Positions 36,501-45,400 of a stretch of 64,000 nucleotides of DNA are shown one piece after another. The notes below the pieces were generated by a model. It was not told where the DNA came from. It was given only the letters and a program-made list of their open reading frames with translations, and did not search any database. The stretch lies in NCBI RefSeq assembly GCF_002482385.1, contig NZ_DLFW01000046.1, positions 62,001 through 126,000 of the forward strand, given 5' to 3'. Position 1 is the first letter of the stretch, and each line of letters starts with the position of its first letter. The position numbers and the translations under genes are program-made. This stretch comes from Dysgonomonas sp. UBA7710 (GTDB lineage Bacteria; Bacteroidota; Bacteroidia; Bacteroidales; Dysgonomonadaceae).

Positions 36501-36760
36501 ACAAGAGTGGTGCCAGGCTGAACATTCAAGCTAAACTTACCATCTGTATCAGTCATTATTCCGTTAGTGGTACCTTTTTCTACAACAGATGCTCCGATGA
36601 TAGGTCCAAGATTATCTTTTACTGTTCCTGTGACTTTATTGTCTTTTTGTTCAATTGCAGACTGATCCGGTTTTGCTGCTTTCATTTGTAGAACGCTTCC
36701 CAACAGGCAGAGAAACAATGTTCCACAGAACAATGCATACTTACAATTTCTTACTTTCAT
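33572..36760 (-). CDS. SusC/RagA-family TonB-linked outer-membrane transporter (PUL-1)
   Basis: This is the TonB-dependent barrel that imports beta-glucan oligosaccharides together with SusD. The 1062-residue product has a signal peptide, a CarboxypepD_reg domain (about 50-125, VTGTVKDNLGPIIGASVVEKG), the TonB-interacting and plug region with the SusC signature ALGIKRERKALGYGV, and GDGISSINADDIENMSVLKGPAASALYG in the plug. The barrel ends KSYGFNVNVKF with a C-terminal Phe. I use the Met at 36760, since the upstream alternative (36796) overlaps the GH16 stop and weakens the signal peptide. It begins 17 bp after GH16. Confidence 0.95.
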   Translation of the reverse strand: MKVRNCKYALFCGTLFLCLLGSVLQMKAAKPDQSAIEQKDNKVTGTVKDNLGPIIGASVVEKGTTNGIMTDTDGKFSLNVQPGTTLVISYIGYKTQEVKTGREPLNIILEEDSKMLDDVVVTALGIKRERKALGYGVDEIKGDALTKAKETNVINSMAGRVAGLVVSQTAGGPSGSTRVILRGSTEMTGNNQPLYVIDGVPLDNTNYGSAGTSGGFDLGDGISSINADDIENMSVLKGPAASALYGSRASHGVILITTKKANEKDKYNVEYNGTLTFDTQLAKWNDIQQTYGMGSNGTYSIDAVSNTNKSWGPKADGSNMLKYFDGVERPYLIIPDNTSDFFRTGLTATNTAIVNTNSGNTGVRFTYTDMRNKDIVPKTHMSRDIFNLRTNTTLSKVDLDFSANYTREDVKNRPALGDSKSNIGKNLMTLATSYDQKWLKTYQDENGEYSNWNGMDPYNVNPYWDVYKNSNSSKKDQFRFNGKALWNISKRLKLQGTVGAELNWFAFEDYKAPTTPGFEAGRLQISNFRNRMYNFEVLALYNNRWGDFDLNATLGGNIYKVNNLTTITTAQDMQIRDVVTLMSFNEISVEPNSYRKQINSVYGAVNMGWKHMLYLDATLRGDQSSTLPIGNNVYVYPSFSGSFVFSELAKLDNIMPYGKLRMSWAQVGSDTDPYQLGLVYTKSKFTYPGYTIGYINNNTIPNQKLKPTKTNSFEIGLEMKFLKNRVGLDFTYYTQNSRNQILGMASSWTTGYTSRLINAGEIENRGIEIGLNTRPVQVKDFSWDLNLNFSKNSNKVKKLVDDMDMFELEKAAWLDVQVAAKVGENFGSIIGPDFKRNENGDILIDPQTGLPQYDKSNHVLGNASWDWTGGLVTTFTYKNLSLSAVFDVKVGADLYSMSARATYESGKSKETLEGREGWYKSEEQRQAAGIAKGSSAWNPTGGFIAPGVIDNGDGTYRANDMYINPEEYWMSVSRNAPSMFIYDNSYVKCREITMSYNVPKPWLKNVVKGLTLSFVARNPFIVWKNIPNIDPDSNYNNTTGMGLEYGSLPSRKSYGFNVNVKF

Positions 36761-36777
36761 AGAATATATAATTAAGA

Positions 36778-37602
36778 TTAATAGACTTTTACCCAATCGA
36801 TATACATATGTACTTTTTCTCCGTCTTTCAGCGCTGTGATATCGTTTATGTTGTGGATTCCGGGAAAATCACCTCCTACAGCAAGATTGAATAAGATATA
36901 GAAGTTGTCTTGGAAATATTCATAGCGTCCACTGATTTTGCTGATGTCAAAAGAGCGGAATTTGATGTTGTCAATAGTTATTGTGAGGCTATTTTCGTCC
37001 CGATCTAATGTATAGGTATGATATTTTCCGTCTTGCAAATTGTTAACGACATTTGCCGCATGATATTCTTGCCGGTGGGTTTCGACATTCTCCCCATAAT
37101 GAATAGCTGTGTTTACAAATGTCTCAGAAGTGCCCGAAGCTATTCCGTTATGCTCACCCATTTCCATGATGTCAATTTCTCCGCATTGTGGCCAATGCTT
37201 ATCATTATCTCCCATCATCCAGAAGGCTGGCCATAAGCCGTTGCCAGTTCTGGGTAGTTTTATGCTTGCCTCTATTCTTCCATACTTGAAACTCTTTTTT
37301 CCTTGAGAATTTACCCGTCCGGAGAAAATCTTGTTTCCTTTCCGTTCAGCTGTCAGAATCAGAACTGATTTACCATCGTCCATACCAACTGATACATATG
37401 CCGGATCGTAGGCTTGCAACTCATTATTGACCCATCCAGGTTCATGGACCTCTTTCGTCCATACATTTTCATTGAAGGAGTTAAAATCGTCTTTGAAAAG
37501 AAGTTTTTCCGGTTCTTCTGGTTCTGTATATCCATCGTTGGAGGAGCAGGCTTGCTGCATTGAACACATTGATAATAGTAGTAAAATTATTACCTTTCTC
37601 AT
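36778..37602 (-). CDS. Glycoside hydrolase family 16 endo-beta-glucanase, lipoprotein
   Basis: This endo-acting retaining enzyme cuts beta-1,3 or mixed beta-1,3/1,4 glucan, probably at the cell surface. The 274-residue product has a lipoprotein signal (Cys19, QQACSSND) and one GH16 jelly-roll domain. The catalytic motif GEIDIMEMGE at 141-150 gives nucleophile E142, assisting D144 and acid/base E147, the beta-bulge form found in laminarinases and many lichenases. Substrate-cleft Trp residues are visible (LWPAFWMMG). It is the first gene of the PUL-1 operon, ahead of susC by 17 bp. Its combination with GH3 and the gene order match published Bacteroides mixed-linkage beta-glucan loci as I recall them. 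Confidence 0.93.
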   Translation of the reverse strand: MRKVIILLLLSMCSMQQACSSNDGYTEPEEPEKLLFKDDFNSFNENVWTKEVHEPGWVNNELQAYDPAYVSVGMDDGKSVLILTAERKGNKIFSGRVNSQGKKSFKYGRIEASIKLPRTGNGLWPAFWMMGDNDKHWPQCGEIDIMEMGEHNGIASGTSETFVNTAIHYGENVETHRQEYHAANVVNNLQDGKYHTYTLDRDENSLTITIDNIKFRSFDISKISGRYEYFQDNFYILFNLAVGGDFPGIHNINDITALKDGEKVHMYIDWVKVY

Positions 37603-37721
37603 ATTACAGATAGTTTAAGGTTAAACTTATTTTTCATAGCTGTTTGGGATAATAGACCGTAATAAAATGTCTCTTTCATATTGGGACATTTATTTTACTG
37701 CTTTTTCCTTAAAGCCTGATA

Positions 37722-37729
37722 CAAAGATG
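37722..37729 (-). promoter_or_regulatory. Putative -7 element of the PUL-1 operon
   Basis: The minus strand reads CATCTTTG, one mismatch from TAnnTTTG, with ATTG 17 bp upstream. It lies about 120 bp before the GH16 start in the 261-bp gap after the HTCS gene. The same octamer occurs before the PUL-2 susC. Confidence 0.4.
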
Positions 37730-37863
37730 ATAATAGTAAATAATAACAATGGGCAGATTGCTGACATATAAGGTTTGATAGCTGACAATTTTTATGCTCA
37801 GCCTTGTATTACGTAGACGAGTAAATACAAATTAATATGATCTGTGTTTTCTGTGTCCGGATT

Positions 37864-40800
37864 TTATTCTGAGTATTTGCTAGGCTGGACACCAAATTGT
37901 TTTTTAAATAATGAACTAAAGTATTTTGTGTTTACAAACCCCGTATCGGCAGCAACTTCAGTTACGTTTCTACCTTCTTTTAATAGTTCGGCTGCTTTTT
38001 GGAGTCGTATGATGCGGATGAATTCTTGCGGCCCTTTCCCTGTCAACGATTTGAGGCGACTGAAAAAAAGTGTTCGGCTCATGGCCATTTCACGACATAG
38101 GATATTGATGTTAAAATCAATGCTACTCATGTTTTCGATTATAAGTTGAGTCGTTCGTATGATAAACTGACGATCTCCTTCCGACATGATGTTCAGAGAT
38201 GATTCGTCAACTTTACTCTCATGAACTTCCTGATTTTCTGCTATCTCTTCACTTTCTTTATTGTCTGTGTGCCTCTTGTTCGACTCAACCTGTTCAATGG
38301 CTTGTCTCATGAAGAAATCCCTTTGCCTATTCCTGTTTTCAATTAGTCCTTTTACCTTCAACTTCAGAATTTCAGTACTGAAAGGTTTGGGAATATAGTC
38401 ATCCGCACCTTTTTTTAATCCTTCAACTGTGGCATCATGGTTGACTTTTGCTGTTAGTAGAATGAATGGGATGCCTGATGTATTGGGGTTGTCTTTGACT
38501 AACCTGCAAAGTTCGTCTCCTTGTATTCCCGGCATCATAACGTCGGACAGTATTAAATCAGGGTACTCGTTTGAAAGATAGGATAGGGCTGCTTGTCCGT
38601 CAGATACATCAATCACCCGGTAATCATGTTCAAAAGTTTTACGTAAGTAATAGCGGAGAGCTTCATGATCCTCTACTATAAGCAGAATATCTCTGGTTAG
38701 CTGCCTGCTTGTATCTTTGATTTCTTTGTTTCCATATTTTGCAAAGTCTATAGTCTCAGTAAGTAAAACTTTCTTTGAGGTATTAGTTTGTTTTGGTGTT
38801 GGTACAGTAGAGGCATCGGTCCTTCTTAATGTTACAGTAAAGATACTTCCTTTATTTTCTTCAGACTGAAACGTAATCTTTCCATGCAGCATCTTCACAA
38901 TACGATGCACTTGTAAGAGCCCAAAACCTGCTCCATCCTCCTGAGATCCCCGTGCATTTTCCGCCCTGTATACATCCGAAAACAAATGTTTCCATTCTTT
39001 CTTTGGAATACCAATGCCGCTGTCTTTAACTTCTATAATTGCTTTTCGTTTGGTACAACTTAAACTTAAACAGACATCGCCCTGCGGCATAGTATATTTG
39101 CAGGCATTGGAAATAAGATTGTCAAGTAACATCTCTATGATGTGCCTGTCAGCCATAATACGAATATCTTCATCAGGTAAAGACAGGGTTAAGTTTAATT
39201 GTTTTTTATCGCAAAGCGGCTGAAAACTAGCAGCTTCTTCTGCAAGAATATCATTAAGGCTCAATGGGTTTAATACAAGCTGTTGCTTATAGGTATCAAC
39301 TTTCTCAAATTCGAGTAGTTGTGTGATGAGCGTATAGAGTTTTTGAGTATTGTTGCGTGCCAGTTCCAGAAAATAGAGAGATTTGCCGGAGAGTCCCTCC
39401 TCTTTTCTCATATCTTCCAGTGGTGCCATGATAAGTGTCACTGGTGTCCTGATGTCATGCGCAGTATCAATGAAGAATCGTATTTTGTCTTCATCATATT
39501 TTTTCTGAAGTCGATTGCTATTATATCGTAAGATGAAGTAAAAAATAGTACCTGCAATACAAATATAAAACAGCCATGCCCACCATGAATTCCACCAAGG
39601 TTCCGACACATTCAATATAAGCGTTCTTTCGGATATTATTTCTCCATTACTTTGGCGTAAGCTGCGCACCTTAAGAATATAAGAACCCGGAGATACATTT
39701 GTGTATCGCACCATACCATTGGAGGATATACTACTCCATGATTTTTCGTATCCATCCAGAATGTATTGATAGGCAATATCACGTTGAAATCGATAATTGA
39801 TTGACTCAAATGTAATTGCAAATGAGTTGTGAATGTAATCAAGTTGGACTGTACCATTAGTCAACATGTCATAAATGACAGGGCGTAAACGTTCTTCTTC
39901 ATCAGTACTCAGATATTCTATCGTTAGTCCGGTAAATCTTAATGGAGCCTGATAGTTTGTTGCAGCAATGGCATTAGGTGTGACGCAGACAACACCATTT
40001 GTGCTACCATAGATAAATCTTCCGTCTGCAAGTCGAGTAAATGAGGATTTGTTATATTCTTTGTTTATATCACCCAGGTAATTAAGATTCGACACCTTGA
40101 AGTTTTCTACTAATGCAAGTCCTTTTCCTGTGCTTACCCATAAACGTCCCCTGGAATCTCGCTGCAGACTATATACATCATCAGATGGAAGTCCCTCTTG
40201 TGTGGTGAGCATCCTCAATTCCCGAGTACGCATATCATACAGGTTTAGTCCACCTCCTTCGGTACCAAGCCAAACAGTGCCATCGCCATTGAAAAGCATA
40301 GAAATGATATATGCACTGGTATTTTGATTCTGAAATTCCTGGAATGTAGCATAGCGTTGTATATTCCCGCTATGTTTGTTCACCAGGCAGAAACCATTAA
40401 CAGTGGCTACTGCTATCTGGTTATGCTCTACCACTTCTATGGAGTGAATCCATTTTATATCGTATGATTGTATATATCGTCCCTCTTTATCCATCATCAG
40501 TAGATCTCCGTCCAGACCTCCCACCCAAAAATCTCCATCCATATCCTGCTTTATGGAAAATATGTAATTTGTTGTAAGCACTCCCTGCTGTTTGGTGAGA
40601 TGTCGTATAATTTGTCCCCTGCTGTTCAGAAGATAGATGCCATCCCCATAAGTCCCTGCCCATACTGACCCCCCTTCACCTTTACACAAAGTGACTATTA
40701 CATTGCCTTTTAAGCAATGACTCCAGGTGTGGGAAGATGCATCCAGTATGCTGATTCCATCATCGGTAGCAAACCAAAGGTCTCCATTGATATTCTCTTC

Positions 40801-41886
40801 TATATCATCAACGTTATTATTGGCTAATGATTGTGAATTCCCTCTTTCATGTGCTAATACTGTAACAGGGTATCTCGACAGGATGGCGACGGATACGCCT
40901 CCAGAATAGCTTCCTATCCAGATATTTCCCTGACGGTCTTTGGTGATGGCATATATACCGTTGCCTAATAAAAAAATATCGGTACTGTCTTCTGTACTCA
41001 TTAACCGATGAGCTTTTTTCGAATCTCTATCTACTGTATACACACCTCCACCATCTACCCCTACCAATACTGTATGGGAGTCATAACTTGTAATAGCTCG
41101 TATTGGGTTGAGAAAACTGAAATTTTGCTCTTTCAGAGGAAGCAGAGAGGAAGTATTCAGGTTCATTACCCATAAGCCATTATTGACTGTCCCTATCCAG
41201 AGTTCATTTTTAACGACGTCGCAAAATAATGTCTGTATGTCCTTTCCGTTTGCCAGCCAGCGTGTCTCGCTTAACTTGGAATGCAAGAGCTGTAATACTC
41301 CCATAGAAGTGCCGACAAAAAGAAATTCACCTGTAGAAACAATATCATTTACATATTGTTTCGGAACAATAGAAGTAATACGACCATCTGCCTCTTTCCT
41401 ATATAGTCCACTGCTTAGTCCGAACCAGAATGTCCCTTTATGGTCTAGGCATAGCTTATTAAGTATGATTTCTCCACTGATGTATTCTCCCAAATATAAG
41501 TCTTGTTCAAAACAGTCATTTTGAATGGAATAACGGTATATCCTTCCGGTATGGTCGTATGCCCACAGCCCGCCATAACGTTCATTGTACAGCAAACGAA
41601 GTCTGCGCCCAGCCATATCGCCATAATGAAAGTCACCCGGCAAGGTATAGCTTTTTATGGTTTGACCGTTATAGCGGTCTATTCCTACTTTTGTTGCAAT
41701 CCATATTACGCTATGATTATCTTCAACAATAGAAAACACACGTTGACTACTAAGGCCTTCGGAGTAACCGATATGCCTGATATCAAACATACTGTTGGTT
41801 AATTCAGCTTTGGCTGTTATGCCGATTATCCATAATATTATAGTAATAGCATATTTCAAGAATAACCTCATAGCTCGAATAAACAT
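37864..41886 (-). CDS. Hybrid two-component system regulator (HTCS) of PUL-1
   Basis: This single-chain sensor-regulator of 1340 residues spans the inner membrane and activates its locus when an oligosaccharide binds in the periplasm. Order: signal/anchor helix, about 14 beta-propeller repeats (Reg_prop: repeated WIATxxGIDRYNG or LWVSTGKGL-type strings), a Y_Y_Y domain, a membrane helix (WWAWLFYICIAGTIFYFIL, about 760), HisKA with DTAHDIRTP, an HATPase (NLISNACKYT, GAGFGLLQVHRI), a receiver with DLILSDVMMPG and LTAKVNH, and an AraC-type helix-turn-helix at the end (TEVAADTGF...KYFSSLFKKQFG). All catalytic motifs look intact. It is transcribed towards the GH16-susCD operon. A Met five codons in (41871) is an alternative start. 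Confidence 0.95.
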   Translation of the reverse strand: MFIRAMRLFLKYAITIILWIIGITAKAELTNSMFDIRHIGYSEGLSSQRVFSIVEDNHSVIWIATKVGIDRYNGQTIKSYTLPGDFHYGDMAGRRLRLLYNERYGGLWAYDHTGRIYRYSIQNDCFEQDLYLGEYISGEIILNKLCLDHKGTFWFGLSSGLYRKEADGRITSIVPKQYVNDIVSTGEFLFVGTSMGVLQLLHSKLSETRWLANGKDIQTLFCDVVKNELWIGTVNNGLWVMNLNTSSLLPLKEQNFSFLNPIRAITSYDSHTVLVGVDGGGVYTVDRDSKKAHRLMSTEDSTDIFLLGNGIYAITKDRQGNIWIGSYSGGVSVAILSRYPVTVLAHERGNSQSLANNNVDDIEENINGDLWFATDDGISILDASSHTWSHCLKGNVIVTLCKGEGGSVWAGTYGDGIYLLNSRGQIIRHLTKQQGVLTTNYIFSIKQDMDGDFWVGGLDGDLLMMDKEGRYIQSYDIKWIHSIEVVEHNQIAVATVNGFCLVNKHSGNIQRYATFQEFQNQNTSAYIISMLFNGDGTVWLGTEGGGLNLYDMRTRELRMLTTQEGLPSDDVYSLQRDSRGRLWVSTGKGLALVENFKVSNLNYLGDINKEYNKSSFTRLADGRFIYGSTNGVVCVTPNAIAATNYQAPLRFTGLTIEYLSTDEEERLRPVIYDMLTNGTVQLDYIHNSFAITFESINYRFQRDIAYQYILDGYEKSWSSISSNGMVRYTNVSPGSYILKVRSLRQSNGEIISERTLILNVSEPWWNSWWAWLFYICIAGTIFYFILRYNSNRLQKKYDEDKIRFFIDTAHDIRTPVTLIMAPLEDMRKEEGLSGKSLYFLELARNNTQKLYTLITQLLEFEKVDTYKQQLVLNPLSLNDILAEEAASFQPLCDKKQLNLTLSLPDEDIRIMADRHIIEMLLDNLISNACKYTMPQGDVCLSLSCTKRKAIIEVKDSGIGIPKKEWKHLFSDVYRAENARGSQEDGAGFGLLQVHRIVKMLHGKITFQSEENKGSIFTVTLRRTDASTVPTPKQTNTSKKVLLTETIDFAKYGNKEIKDTSRQLTRDILLIVEDHEALRYYLRKTFEHDYRVIDVSDGQAALSYLSNEYPDLILSDVMMPGIQGDELCRLVKDNPNTSGIPFILLTAKVNHDATVEGLKKGADDYIPKPFSTEILKLKVKGLIENRNRQRDFFMRQAIEQVESNKRHTDNKESEEIAENQEVHESKVDESSLNIMSEGDRQFIIRTTQLIIENMSSIDFNINILCREMAMSRTLFFSRLKSLTGKGPQEFIRIIRLQKAAELLKEGRNVTEVAADTGFVNTKYFSSLFKKQFGVQPSKYSE

Positions 41887-42001
41887 ATAATAGATGAATA
41901 AAAACGAATAACCTGCCTCCCATTTAAGAAATTACCTAAAAAGGATGTATGGTTAATATTATTATACTTGACAATAAGAACATTTATAAAAATGCGTCAT
42001 T

Positions 42002-42190
42002 ATGCTAATCCAAGATAAAGTTATAGAAATTTATTGTATCGCAGGCGATTCTTTTAAGGAATTACACAGCAAATCAAGAAAGTCGAATGGTACTAAACTT
42101 GTTGTGCCCTTTACAAACAGAAAGAAGCATAGGGCTGAAATCTATTTATATCAGAGGCTTTGGAAAGCCCGTATTCGTATACTAAAATAA
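42002..42190 (+). pseudogene. Possible N-terminal remnant of an IS982-type transposase
   Basis: A 62-codon open frame starts MLIQDKVIEIYCIAGDSFKEL, which strongly recalls the first residues of IS982-family transposases in Bacteroidota (a KVxEIYCIxDDF pattern). It continues with a basic NRKKHRAE patch that could correspond to the next conserved block. The remainder and the DDE catalytic domain are absent, and I see no terminal inverted repeats. The resemblance is from memory. It lies in the 612-bp gap between the two polysaccharide loci. Confidence 0.4.
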
Positions 42191-42428
42191 AAAAACTTAT
42201 GCCTCAAATTATTATTTATTTTCTGAAATATAGTATTGTTTTTCTGTTTCTTACCGATTGATTTTTATTCGCTGTTATTGACGAATAAAACTACAAAATA
42301 TTTCCTGTTATCATAAATCCGGTTCCAAAATCGTCCGTTTTACGGAACTGTTTTTTTGAGTGAAATATAGGTCAGAATTCAGTTCTTTTTTCCGTCGTAT
42401 TTATTAGTTTTATAAATAATGATTTAAT

Positions 42429-42482
42429 ATGACTAATATGGTCGTTGGTTATACGCGGGTATCCACTCGGGAACAGGGCTGA
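42429..42482 (+). pseudogene. Serine recombinase/resolvase N-terminal remnant
   Basis: Seventeen codons read MTNMVVGYTRVSTREQG and then stop (TGA). The VGYxRVSTREQ string is the diagnostic start of the resolvase/invertase catalytic domain, containing the nucleophilic serine (the S of RVST). The frame is too short for ORF callers. It ends 17 bp from the stop codon of the convergent PUL-2 HTCS gene, so the recombinase gene was cut exactly at the locus edge. Confidence 0.65.
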
Positions 42483-42498
42483 ATCTGCCACTCCCCGC

Positions 42499-45400
42499 CT
42501 ATTCTTCCAAATTATTGCTTTTCCTGAAATTCTTCGGGGTATCCTGATATAATTCTTTGAAACATTTGATAAAATAATGAGCCTGACTAAAACCTGTAAG
42601 ATAAGCAATTTCCGAAATGGATAAATCTGTCTCTTTTAGCATATTTGCAGCTTTTCTCAGACGAATATTTCGGATAAATATATTGGGGGTTTCGCCTATC
42701 ATCAGTTTAAACTTGCGATGTAAAACAGTCTTACTCAGATGCATTTCTGCCGCGAATTCATCTATTTTGAAATTCTCATCCATCAGATGTTCCTCTATTA
42801 TACGGATTGCTCTTTGTAAAAAATCATCCTTGGGTTGAATTCCGGCATTATCGCTCTGAGGCGATAGCAGATCTGTAATAATTTGCTTTCTGCGCTGCTG
42901 ACGTGTTGCATACACATTCACCATCTGTTTGATAAGTATTTCGGGGTCGAACGGTTTTTTTACATAAAAATCCGCACCTGATTTATAGCCCTGCATTTCA
43001 TCTTCAGATGAAGATTTTGCCGATAGCAAGATTACAAATATATCTGAATACATCGGCGCATTCTTTATCGTAGAGCAAAGTGTCAGTCCATCCATTTCAG
43101 GCATCATAACATCCGACATCACTATTTCGGGAAGATTATTTTTGATAAAATCTAATGCCTCTATCCCATTCGATGCCACAGCCACATCGAAATGTACCGC
43201 CAATTTCTTCCTTAGATAGTCACGTAACTGATTGTTATCTTCAACTAATAAGATGGTGAAAAGATTATCTCCGTCGGTATATTCTTTCTCTTCCTGTAGA
43301 GGCTCTGACTCTTCTATTTTTTTCGCAGGCAAATTGATCGTTATAGTTGTTCCCCGGAGAGGTGCCGATTTTATTTCGATGCCACCTCCCATCATGTGTA
43401 TAAATTTACGGGTAGTATATAGACCAAGTCCCAATCCCTGAGAATTATTATCTTTCTCTTCCTGATAAAATTTCTCAAACACTTTATCCTGATTCTGAGC
43501 ATCTATTCCGATTCCTGTATCACACACTTTCAGATAGAAGATATCTGATAATTCATCATAGTTGAGTAACACATCTATATCCCCTCCCTCTTTTGTAAAT
43601 TTGAGAGCGTTGCTAATCAGGTTGTACAGAATTCGTTCAAGCTTGATGGTATCAATAGAGACAAACAACCGCGAAATATCCGGCTTGTAAGATAATTTTA
43701 CGCTATTTGACTTCGCCAGATAATCAAAAGCATTGACTATAATCTGGATAAAGGAAACCAGTTCTACATTCTTTTCTTTTATCTCGGTATCGATAAGTTC
43801 TGCCCGTTTGAAGTCGAGTATAGTACTAAATATATCGGACAAAAATGTTGCGTTTTTAGAGATTATCTCCAATTTCTCTCGCTGATCTTCATTCATTCCT
43901 TTATCTCTCATCAGGTCACTGATGGGCGCTATTATCAGAGAGAACGGAGTTAACAGATCGTGGGACAGACCTGCAAAGAAGCTTTCTTTCTCCTGTAATA
44001 GTTCTTCCTTCTTCTTTTTTTCTATTTCTTCCAGTTTTTGCAATTGCCGCTTTTTATAATAGTTTTTTATGGTGAAGAACAATGATAATAATGACAAGAA
44101 TATAACCGACGACAAAATCATATAAAACAGGTTTGTTCTCCACCAAGGTGGGGTAATCTCAATATGCAGACTCCATAGCGGTTCATTATCTTGAGTCAGA
44201 GATGCATTGTTTAGTCGGATAAGCAATGTATAATCTCCCGGAGGCAATTGAGAAAATGTGATTGGCTTCGAAATATCCAAATACTGCCAATCTTCGCTAA
44301 AGCCCTTGATCTGATATTGATAGCTATTGTGATAGTTGTCCCATCCTACTTCTGTAAACGAAAGACCGATCCATTTGCAGAGATAAGACAAGGTAATGGA
44401 ATTGATATACTCTGTATCTTCGTTTAACACTACTTTGCCATATACTTCCTGCCCTACATCCACTATCTGGTGGTCTATCTGCAACTCTGTCAATAGAATT
44501 TTTGTATGATTGGGCTGACTTAATACAGTTTTGGGATCGATAAGAAGCAGATTTTCTGTTCCTCCAAACACAATGTATTGTTTACCGTCAGTTTCACAGC
44601 GGGATGTTGAGAATAACACTTGATTATTAGCAATTCCGGGGTTAATCTCTTTTAATTCGCTACGTCCGTCAACATAGCAGAATATTCGATTCGAGACGGA
44701 AAACCATAAATTGTTGTCAACATCAAGTATAACATCACGTATTGCCCCTTCGGGCAGCATTTCTGGAGAGACAGGATTTTTCAAACTGTCGTTGTCTGAA
44801 TAATCCAATTTTCTCAGACCTCCAGATGTACCTAGCCACAAGCAATTATTTTTAGTATCTTCCGCCAGACTATAAACCATTTCGGAACTATCTTTCCCAT
44901 ATTTCTGCGCTTTGTTCGTCTGCGGATTGAATAAATAAATTCCACTATGTGACGATATCCATATCTGGCCGTCAACAGCTTCGGCAAAGCCTGTTATTTC
45001 ATCCATCCCGAAAGAATCGTAATGAATGTAATTGGTAAATGTTTCTTTCGCCGCATCGTAATTCATTGATACTAATCCAAATTGTTTCGTTCCTATCCAA
45101 AATCGGTTCTTACTATCCTTGAACATCGACGTCACTTTACCAAATCCGTTGTCTACACGGAATGTTTTTAGTGAAAAATAGTGAGTCTTTTTTTTTAAAG
45201 AAGTATATAAAATTCCAATATTATCGGTACCAACTATAAGAAGGTCGTCGTCTTTATAGAGTGATAGAATATACTTATGAAAAAGATTCCCTGAGCTTTT
45301 AGTTTCTTTCGGAAGTAATGCCTTGTTTCTCAGATCATATAAATACAAACCATCCCCCAATGTGCCTACAAGCAAATGATCGTTATCAAAATAACGTAAT

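Larger units (their letters stand above)
41887..42498. other. 612-bp junction between PUL-1 and PUL-2 with mobile-element debris
   Basis: The only recognisable contents are the two plus-strand remnants annotated separately. The rest is AT-rich and empty, including 42191-42428, where I see no hairpin or repeat. Both flanking genes are minus-strand HTCS genes: the start of the PUL-1 one and the end of the PUL-2 one. Confidence 0.6.
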
